A DNA stretch of 11,253 bases from Thermoproteota archaeon (GTDB lineage: Archaea > Thermoproteota > Thermoprotei_A > Sulfolobales > Desulfurococcaceae). Below, in pieces: positions 6,110-11,253 of this stretch. The translations under genes were made by a program, and so were the position numbers. Position 1 is the first letter of the stretch, and each line of letters opens with the position of its first letter. The notes beneath the pieces were generated by a model. The model had not been told where the DNA came from and did no database searches. It saw nothing but the letters and a program-made list of their open reading frames with translations. The stretch is from NCBI GenBank assembly GCA_013154205.1, contig JAADCY010000076.1:1-11253 (forward strand). Reading direction: 5' to 3'.

Positions 6110-7218
6110 GGATTTCCGAGGTTAAAATAATTCATTATAGGGCTCCTCTACGAGAAGCGTTCACAACGAGCTTCGGCACGATGAAGGTTAGGGATACTGT
6201 TCTCATTATGCTGGGAGACGAGGAAGGCTATACAGGGTGGGGGGAGGCACCCGTCGATAATGGTCCATGGTATAATCCCGAAACAGTAGCTACAGCAATA
6301 CATGTTATCAAAGACTACATCGTGCCCGCCCTAAGAAATAAGGAGATTAGACACCCATGTGTCCTCAGAGGGTTACTCTCGAGGATCAGAGGCCATAACA
6401 TGGCTAAAGCAGGCGTTGAGTTCGCTTTATGGGATCTCTATGCTAAGAAGCTCGGCAAACCCCTCTACAAGATCATAGGTGGTGTGAGGAAAAGGGTTGA
6501 AGCAGGGCTCAGCATAGGCGTCATAGGCGATATGGAGAGACTCCTTAAAAGCGTCGCGGCCGGGCTTGAGAAAGGGTATAGGAGGATCAAGATAAAGATC
6601 AAGCCTGGCTGGGACGTACTACCCGTTAAGACTATACGGAGAGAATACGGGGATATACCATTACAAGTAGACGCCAATGCCGCTTATACGTTGCACGACC
6701 TACCGGTCTTCAGAGAACTAGATAAGTTTGATTTGCTGATGATCGAGCAGCCCCTCCACTATGACGACCTATACATGCACAGTATTCTTCAGCAGAACAT
6801 AGATACGCCGATCTGCCTCGATGAGAGCATAGAGAATATCTACGACGCGCTAGCCGGATACAAGCTTGGAAGCTACCGTGTAATAAACATCAAGCCCGCC
6901 CGAGTAGGAGGACTATGCGAAACACTCGCAATACACTGGTTTGCCTATCAGCACAACATACCGGTATGGATAGGGGGTCTCCTAGAAACAGGAATCGGTA
7001 GAGCGTTCCAGATAGCCGCGGCAACACTACCGAACATTAGGTACCCCAATGATATATCAGAGTCATCCCGGTTCTACGTGGAAGAGATTGTTGAGCCTCC
7101 GTGGAAGCTATCGAGTGATGGAACGTATATAGTTCCCGAGAAGCCTGGAATAGGTGTCGAGGTTAGAGAAGACATTATAATAAAACATGCTGAAAAAGTA
7201 TTATCGTATAGTTTCTAG
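6106..7218 (+). CDS. Enolase-superfamily N-succinylamino acid racemase / o-succinylbenzoate synthase
   Basis: Mg-dependent member of the muconate-lactonising subgroup (370 residues, normal length). The N-terminal capping domain begins MRISEVKIIHYRAPL. The barrel residues are all present: Lys162 and Lys164 of the KxK motif (RIKIKIKPGWD), metal ligands Asp189 (QVDAN), Glu214 (MIEQP) and Asp239 (CLDES), and Lys263 (NIKPARVGG) on the opposite face. Arg266, reported to favour the racemase reaction in NSAR/OSBS enzymes, is also present. The PVWIGGLLETGIGRA segment is typical of that family. No other menaquinone gene is in the window, so racemisation of N-succinylamino acids made by the upstream GNAT enzyme is favoured over menaquinone synthesis; dipeptide epimerase is less likely. 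The ATG at 6106 overlaps the GNAT stop (ATGA), implying translational coupling. The stop codon shares bases with the convergent deoC stop. Confidence 0.9.
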   Translation: MRISEVKIIHYRAPLREAFTTSFGTMKVRDTVLIMLGDEEGYTGWGEAPVDNGPWYNPETVATAIHVIKDYIVPALRNKEIRHPCVLRGLLSRIRGHNMAKAGVEFALWDLYAKKLGKPLYKIIGGVRKRVEAGLSIGVIGDMERLLKSVAAGLEKGYRRIKIKIKPGWDVLPVKTIRREYGDIPLQVDANAAYTLHDLPVFRELDKFDLLMIEQPLHYDDLYMHSILQQNIDTPICLDESIENIYDALAGYKLGSYRVINIKPARVGGLCETLAIHWFAYQHNIPVWIGGLLETGIGRAFQIAAATLPNIRYPNDISESSRFYVEEIVEPPWKLSSDGTYIVPEKPGIGVEVREDIIIKHAEKVLSYSF

Positions 7219-7925
7219 GCCTTCTTTATCCTCATGTACTCCTCTATGATCTTGTCACCAGTACTAGTCCCTATCCTCGACGCTCCTGCAGCTATCATTG
7301 CCAAGGCGTCGAGAGCATGTCTGATACCGCCGGCGGCTTTCACCTTGAGCTTGCCTTCGCCAGCCTGGTAGAGTAGCCTGACATCATGCACTGTTGCTCC
7401 GCCCGCAGTAAAACCAGTGCTTGTCTTGACATAGTCTGCCCCTGCCTGGAGGACTAGCTGGGTAGCTTTAACTTTTTCCTCATCGGTTAGGAGGCCAGCC
7501 TCTATGATCACCTTGACTATCTCGACCCCGTTCCTCCTCGCCTCTTCAACGACTCGCCTGATATCCTCTAGAACTAGATCGTATCTCTTCATCTTCAGCC
7601 AGTTCACATTAATGACCATGTCAACTTCTTTAGCACCATCTTCAGCTGCCCTTCTAGTCTCTAGTACTTTTGCATCGGTAAAAGTGTATCCAAGCGGAAA
7701 ACCGACCACGGTGGCTATCCTTATATCTTTACCGCCGATCTCCCTTACGAGAGATACTAGCGAAGGCGGTACAACAAGAGATGCGAACCCATATTTCTTG
7801 TAGTCTTCAATATATTTCTCTAGCATTTTCTCATCGGCGACAGGCTTGAGAACAGTGTGATCGATCATTGAAGCTAGATCTCTAACGCTGATCTTCTCGA
7901 TCAGCTCTTCTATAATGGCCTGCAT
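7215..7925 (-). CDS. deoC: Deoxyribose-phosphate aldolase
   Basis: Class I aldolase that cleaves 2-deoxyribose 5-phosphate to glyceraldehyde 3-phosphate and acetaldehyde in deoxynucleoside breakdown (236 residues, usual for archaeal DeoC). The catalytic residues are visible: Schiff-base Lys167 in DYVKTSTGF, Asp102 in VDMVINVNW, and the second Lys196 in KVKAAGGIR. Phosphate-binding glycines follow in AAGGIR and GTSTG near the C-terminus. The ATG at 7925 has AGGTG eight bases upstream. It is transcribed alone toward the racemase gene and diverges from the membrane-protein gene. The spacer upstream holds an imperfect 12-bp inverted repeat covering its TATA region, suggesting regulation. Confidence 0.95.
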   Translation of the reverse strand: MQAIIEELIEKISVRDLASMIDHTVLKPVADEKMLEKYIEDYKKYGFASLVVPPSLVSLVREIGGKDIRIATVVGFPLGYTFTDAKVLETRRAAEDGAKEVDMVINVNWLKMKRYDLVLEDIRRVVEEARRNGVEIVKVIIEAGLLTDEEKVKATQLVLQAGADYVKTSTGFTAGGATVHDVRLLYQAGEGKLKVKAAGGIRHALDALAMIAAGASRIGTSTGDKIIEEYMRIKKA

Positions 7926-7953
7926 ATCTTGGGCACCTGTGGTAGTATTTCTT

Positions 7954-7982
7954 ATAATACCTATTTTTATAATAGGTAATAT
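7954..7982. repeat. Imperfect 12-bp inverted repeat over the deoC promoter
   Basis: The arms are ATAATACCTATT (7954-7965) and AATAGGTAATAT (7971-7982), with a five-base spacer and one mismatch (7957/7979). Read on the minus strand it contains TTATAAAA, a candidate deoC TATA box about 40 bases before the ATG. A dimeric regulator bound here would block or recruit TBP. The AT-rich composition raises the chance of a fortuitous repeat, but the ACCTATT/AATAGGT core is perfect. Confidence 0.55.
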
Positions 7983-7983
7983 C

Positions 7984-8031
7984 TACTCCATATATAGCAG
8001 TCCAGATATAATGTCCGGCTAATATGGAGTA
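7984..8031. repeat. Perfect 10-bp inverted repeat with 28-bp spacing
   Basis: TACTCCATAT (7984-7993) and ATATGGAGTA (8022-8031) are exact inverted copies. The left arm overlaps the plus-strand TATA candidate CCATATATA (7988-7996), and the right arm lies around or just after the expected transcription start of the gene at 8047, a few bases before its GGTGA ribosome binding site (8036-8040). Paired operator sites, or an RNA hairpin if transcription starts upstream, are both possible. Confidence 0.6.
7988..7996 (+). promoter_or_regulatory. Candidate TATA box of the 532-residue membrane protein gene
   Basis: CCATATATA on the plus strand lies about 55 bases before the TTG start. A second AT-rich element, GATATAATG at 8005-8013, is also suitably placed and would give a very short leader containing the ribosome binding site. 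Confidence 0.35.
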
Positions 8032-8046
8032 CATAGGTGAATAATT

Positions 8047-9645
8047 TTGAGAAGCACGATTATTCCGAAGATAATCATTACTTTCATAATACTATACATA
8101 ATATCCTATCTAAGCGGTGGTTTCGTCAATATAGTCGGTCCCATAGCTGAGCAGTTCGCCAGCACAGCCTACACGGTACTAGTGATAGGGATAATACTCC
8201 TCATAGTACTTCCATCAATAGCGATATACAGAGTAAAGAAAACAGCTCATCAAGGCGGAGAACACGGTGTACGCGAAGCAAAGAGGGCTGCATCACTAAT
8301 AATCGGTGCCTTTGTCATCGCATTAATATTTATACCAATCATTAACTCGGTGCTCGTAATACCTTCTAGCGGCTCATACATCGCGTCACACTACGTAGAG
8401 ATAATAAATAAGCCGATCGAGGTCTCCATGACACGAATAATACCCTTAGAGACAGCGTACGCATATGCGTTATCACTACTACAGATCCCAACCCATACTA
8501 TCTACATGGATGAATCATATGTATACTATAAAGGAGACAGCATAGTGTATAACTGGATAATCGAGCCCGAAGGCTTCTGGAACGAATTATTCAGAAACGC
8601 TTACGGAGTAGTATTCGTCAACGGATCATCATACCCGCCAGACGTTGAATTCATAAACCACACGCTCTACTGGTCACTACACCGAGTAAGACTCACACCG
8701 CTCTACATAGACACACTCTACAGAGAACTCAAAGCGAGAAGCCTATCCTGCAAACCACTACTAGAGGATAATATAGAGGTCAAACTAGGAAATCAGATAT
8801 ACATACTAGTACCGCTTGAAACATGGACGCGCGGCGCCGACTACTACGTACCGATGCTATATGGCTACGCAGTAATATCCGCCGACGGCAACATAAGGAT
8901 CGTTAGAGCCGACAAGATATACAGCGACCCAGTACTAGGCCAAGTATTCAGAATCTACAAAATACCAGTAGTTCCCGAGATAATAGCTCGTGAATGGATA
9001 AGCCTCTACAGGTGGAGCCCGGGATTCATAAACGTGGCTTTCTACCACCAGACCTTCACGATAAGAGACATAGGTATGAACCCTCAGCCGTACCTAGTAT
9101 TCGATAATAAGGGCCACCTATACTGGCTATTCGTCGCAGAGCCCAGCGGGGTAAGCTATGCGATAAAATACATTATCTACGTTGACGCGGAAACCACGCA
9201 GCCAGTTATCAAGGTCTATAAGCCCCCGACACAATGGATTGGCGCGTCAAAAATAGCGTCCTATATACAGAAAGCGCATCCGCGCTACGACTGGTCAAGA
9301 TTCAAGCTCGCAGAACCAATACCAATAATAATCAATGGCACCCTTTACTGGAAAGTAACGATAATCACGAGCGATGGTAGAGGAGTAATATCTATAGACC
9401 TAGTCAACGCTAAGACGGGCAACGTATACTCTCTACCAGTACAGAACACGCTGAGCCTCCAGGAATTCAAGGCCTTCCTGAAAACGCTGAGCGGTGTACA
9501 CATAAATATAACGATGCCTTCAACCCTGCAGCGTATAGAGATGATCAAGAAGAAGATAACATCAATGATACAGGAGCTTCAGCAGCTCCTACAGCAGCTC
9601 AACGAGCTCGAGAAACAGATCAATAAGACTAGGAGCCAGGGCTAA
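8047..9645 (+). CDS. Membrane-anchored extracytoplasmic protein of unknown function
   Basis: Unknown 532-residue protein. Three hydrophobic helices lie at about residues 5-24, 38-63 and 86-108. The loop between the second and third is basic (RVKKTAHQ to REAKRA), so by the positive-inside rule residues 109-532 should face outside. That part is rich in Tyr, Trp and beta strands, with repeated-looking units such as PYLVFDNKGHLYWLFV and IIINGTLYWKVTII that remind me of PepSY-like domains (weak guess). Several N-x-S/T sequons (NGSS, NHTL, NGTL, NITM) fit glycosylation outside the cell. Residues 497-528 form a Gln/Leu-rich coiled coil (MIQELQQLLQQLNELEKQ). The TTG start is fixed by GGTGA six bases upstream. 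It diverges from deoC and ends ten bases before the convergent transporter gene. Confidence 0.88.
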   Translation: MRSTIIPKIIITFIILYIISYLSGGFVNIVGPIAEQFASTAYTVLVIGIILLIVLPSIAIYRVKKTAHQGGEHGVREAKRAASLIIGAFVIALIFIPIINSVLVIPSSGSYIASHYVEIINKPIEVSMTRIIPLETAYAYALSLLQIPTHTIYMDESYVYYKGDSIVYNWIIEPEGFWNELFRNAYGVVFVNGSSYPPDVEFINHTLYWSLHRVRLTPLYIDTLYRELKARSLSCKPLLEDNIEVKLGNQIYILVPLETWTRGADYYVPMLYGYAVISADGNIRIVRADKIYSDPVLGQVFRIYKIPVVPEIIAREWISLYRWSPGFINVAFYHQTFTIRDIGMNPQPYLVFDNKGHLYWLFVAEPSGVSYAIKYIIYVDAETTQPVIKVYKPPTQWIGASKIASYIQKAHPRYDWSRFKLAEPIPIIINGTLYWKVTIITSDGRGVISIDLVNAKTGNVYSLPVQNTLSLQEFKAFLKTLSGVHINITMPSTLQRIEMIKKKITSMIQELQQLLQQLNELEKQINKTRSQG

Positions 9646-9655
9646 AAACACTATG

Positions 9656-10492
9656 TTAACCAGCGATCTCTATGGAGCAGTCGAGACCATATTTTTCCCT
9701 AAGCTCTTCCTTGATATGCCTTATACGTTTCACGAGTTCTTCAACACTCATCTTCTCCCGAGACCTAACCACTAGGTCTCCGTGAACTATGTTCTCGCTA
9801 ACACGCCTCATCTTGAGAGATACTAGGCTGAAGCCGTGTTCTTCGACGAGCTTCCTGACTTTCTCAATGAACTCTGGCGGAGGCGCTATATCGCTCAGGT
9901 ACATTATTACTTTCTTCCCCGTATCGTAGAGCTCGATGAAGATATATATCGTTATGATCACTGCGCCTATATAGTCGATCATATAGCTTATGAATACTCC
10001 TCCAAGGCTTGCAACGATGACTGTTCCGCTCTCGATGAGCTCGCTGACAGTGAATACCGCGTATGCTCTGAAGAACTCGCCTGCACGGTTTGCCAATAGT
10101 ATGGCTCCGAGATAGAGGAAGAAGCCGGCTACAGCCATCCATACGGCTTGAATATAGACGTGGTACTTATGGGTCTCCATAAGCGTCGAGACAGCTATTC
10201 CGGCGACGAAGCTATAAGCCATCATACTAACGATCGTGCCGCCGAAGCCAAGCTTGTAGTGGCCATAATGATGGTCTGCATCAGGAGGCATTAGGCTGGC
10301 CCGGTAAAAATAGATTGTCGCGGTAATAGCTACTAGGTTCGCAAAACACGTCAGTGCGTCAATGAAGAGGCTTCTTGAACCATATATTATTCCACCTATG
10401 GATTTAACAATAGCACCAGCTGTGCTCAGCAACAATATGATTGCAAGTAGCCTTGTATTGAAGCCGGGCACAACTATCATCCATGCATTCAA
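9656..10492 (-). CDS. Cation diffusion facilitator (CDF) transporter with atypical metal site
   Basis: Inner-membrane divalent-metal/proton antiporter family protein, 278 residues. About six membrane helices are followed by a cytoplasmic ferredoxin-like domain (residues 203-278, starting APPPEFIEKVRKLV). The CDF signature is clear at SRSLFIDALTCFANL and at PPDADHHYGHYK (Asp73, His74, His75, His78). The transport site differs from the Zn transporter YiiP: Asp45 is kept but the second acidic residue is Cys49, and helix 5 has SELIES (150-155) where HxxxD is usual. The metal may therefore not be zinc. The start is unsure: TTG at 10492 or ATG at 10480, neither with a strong ribosome binding site. 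The gene begins 21 bases after the upstream unknown gene and is probably in its transcript. Confidence 0.9.
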   Translation of the reverse strand: MNAWMIVVPGFNTRLLAIILLLSTAGAIVKSIGGIIYGSRSLFIDALTCFANLVAITATIYFYRASLMPPDADHHYGHYKLGFGGTIVSMMAYSFVAGIAVSTLMETHKYHVYIQAVWMAVAGFFLYLGAILLANRAGEFFRAYAVFTVSELIESGTVIVASLGGVFISYMIDYIGAVIITIYIFIELYDTGKKVIMYLSDIAPPPEFIEKVRKLVEEHGFSLVSLKMRRVSENIVHGDLVVRSREKMSVEELVKRIRHIKEELREKYGLDCSIEIAG

Positions 10493-10513
10493 TTAGCGTT
10501 CTTCTTATCATCA

Positions 10514-11134
10514 CTACTGATAAAAGTCATATAAACTCTTACCCCTCCGGACCGAGCGCTTCTCGGCCAAGGACAGGTAGTCTATGAAGTCTTTAGGGGC
10601 TTCAACCCTGCCCTTCTCGAGGAGCTCTAGGAAGAAAGTATCACGTACTGGTTCGTAGACGTACTTATAGAATTTCCCGGGATGAAGCAGTATTTCCTCG
10701 GGAAAGGATGAGACGTACTCTACGGCGGCTTTCCAAGCCTTCTCAGGATCAATGATGTACCTTATCTTCCTAGTCACTTGCTGGTCAAAATCATACTCGG
10801 TCTGCTCCTTACCGCCTATCATATAGTAGCCTCTAGGAGATACCTCGATACACTCGCCCAAGACTTCGACGAAGCCCTCCGGGCACTTCTCGACCTTCCC
10901 GCCGCTCCTCTGCTTCTTCACCATCTCCATGACGCGGAGTAATCGGTAAGGATACTTATGTGGCCCGTAGTACTTTGCCCAAGCATAGAATATCGCCCGG
11001 TTCAAGCCGAAGCTCTTAGCCTTCTTCAGATCCTTGTTCAAGACATAGTGGCGGGCAGCCTGTAGGAGAGCCATAACCTGGAACCTGCCAATACCGAGAG
11101 CCTTTAGCTTCTTCTGTATAACATCTTTGTTCAA
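10514..11134 (-). CDS. Hypothetical protein, 206 residues
   Basis: I do not recognise a family. The protein is soluble and basic. The N-terminal third is helical (LGIGRFQVMALLQAARHYVL, then AKSFGLNRAIFYAWAKYYG), which could be a small helical nucleic-acid or protein-binding domain. A middle segment has two close cysteines in CPEGFVEVLGEC. The rest has alternating strands and helices and ends in a basic tail (EKRSVRRGKSLYDFYQ). The TTG at 11134 is the only reasonable start; GGCGGTTTG upstream is a weak ribosome binding site. It lies directly upstream of the CDF transporter in the same direction, so it may be co-expressed with it. Confidence 0.8.
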   Translation of the reverse strand: MNKDVIQKKLKALGIGRFQVMALLQAARHYVLNKDLKKAKSFGLNRAIFYAWAKYYGPHKYPYRLLRVMEMVKKQRSGGKVEKCPEGFVEVLGECIEVSPRGYYMIGGKEQTEYDFDQQVTRKIRYIIDPEKAWKAAVEYVSSFPEEILLHPGKFYKYVYEPVRDTFFLELLEKGRVEAPKDFIDYLSLAEKRSVRRGKSLYDFYQ

Positions 11135-11173
11135 AACAAACCGCCCACTACAGAGGTATTGGCTGATTTACCC

Positions 11174-11183
11174 GTATATATGG
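11174..11183 (-). promoter_or_regulatory. Candidate promoter of the 206-residue gene and transporter
   Basis: CCATATATAC on the minus strand is a clear TATA candidate. Transcription starting about 25 bases downstream (near 11152) would leave a short leader before the TTG at 11134. Confidence 0.45.
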
Positions 11184-11214
11184 TGGTATTACCTGTACAA
11201 AACCCTTGTGTAAG

Positions 11215-11253
11215 CTATACTTTTTAGGCTCGTCCATACAAGTAATGATTAGT
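11215..11253 (+). other. Possible promoter and leaderless start of a gene beyond the right edge
   Basis: CTATACTTTTTA (11215-11226) is a TATA-like element on the plus strand. An ATG at 11245 lies about 26 bases from its centre, the spacing expected for a leaderless archaeal mRNA. Only three codons are present before the edge, so this is a weak call. Confidence 0.2.

Noticed and set aside
9836..10142. Open frames on both strands inside the transporter gene
   Set aside because: The CDF frame explains the region with membrane helices and family motifs; the other frames show no domain pattern.
10490..10513. GTGATGA on the minus strand as C box of a C/D guide RNA
   Set aside because: No D or D' box (CTGA) lies at a suitable distance downstream; the bases are better explained as the spacer between two co-directional genes.
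11196..11208. Short hairpin ACAA-aaccc-TTGT
   Set aside because: Four-base arms are too short to be informative in AT-rich spacer sequence.
1..11253. tRNA, rRNA, CRISPR array, insertion sequence or integration site
   Set aside because: No cloverleaf-like segments, regularly spaced repeats, transposase-like proteins or terminal repeats were seen in either strand.

Overview
The window looks like chromosomal DNA from a hyperthermophilic crenarchaeon, most likely one of the Desulfurococcales; the genus cannot be fixed from this sequence. The signs are a crenarchaeal-type archaellum locus, GGTGAT-type Shine-Dalgarno sequences complementary to the archaeal 16S 3' end, frequent TTG start codons, heavy AGG/AGA/ATA codon use, TATA-type promoters and an archaeal Rnl3-type RNA ligase. 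No tRNA, rRNA, CRISPR array or mobile element was seen.

Left part (1-3600), motility. An archaellin gene (ends 1300, minus strand) is followed by a FlaX-like membrane/coiled-coil protein that runs off the left edge. That protein is readable only by changing frame by -1 at a T6C run (941-947). Upstream of the archaellin, pointing the other way, is a small protein with a possible roadblock/LC7-like pattern. It converges on a winged-helix regulator with two C-terminal membrane helices, the architecture of the Sulfolobus archaellum regulators ArnR/ArnR1. Structural gene, small protein and membrane-bound regulator therefore form a compact motility locus.

Middle part (3768-7218, plus strand) is a tight four-gene cluster: Rnl3-family RNA ligase, an 86-residue unknown protein, a GNAT acyltransferase (COG3375 type), and an enolase-superfamily enzyme of the N-succinylamino acid racemase / o-succinylbenzoate synthase group whose ATG overlaps the GNAT stop. 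The last two resemble the bacterial D- to L-amino-acid conversion pathway through N-succinyl intermediates; its final hydrolase is not in the window. A convergent deoxyribose-phosphate aldolase (deoC) shares its stop-codon bases with the racemase gene.

Right part (7926-11253). deoC and a 532-residue membrane-anchored extracytoplasmic protein diverge from a 121-bp spacer that contains two separate inverted repeats placed over the promoters. Then come a convergent CDF-type metal transporter with an unusual transport site, an upstream 206-residue unknown gene probably in the same transcript, and perhaps the first codons of a leaderless plus-strand gene at the right edge. No gene-free stretch exceeds 300 bases.
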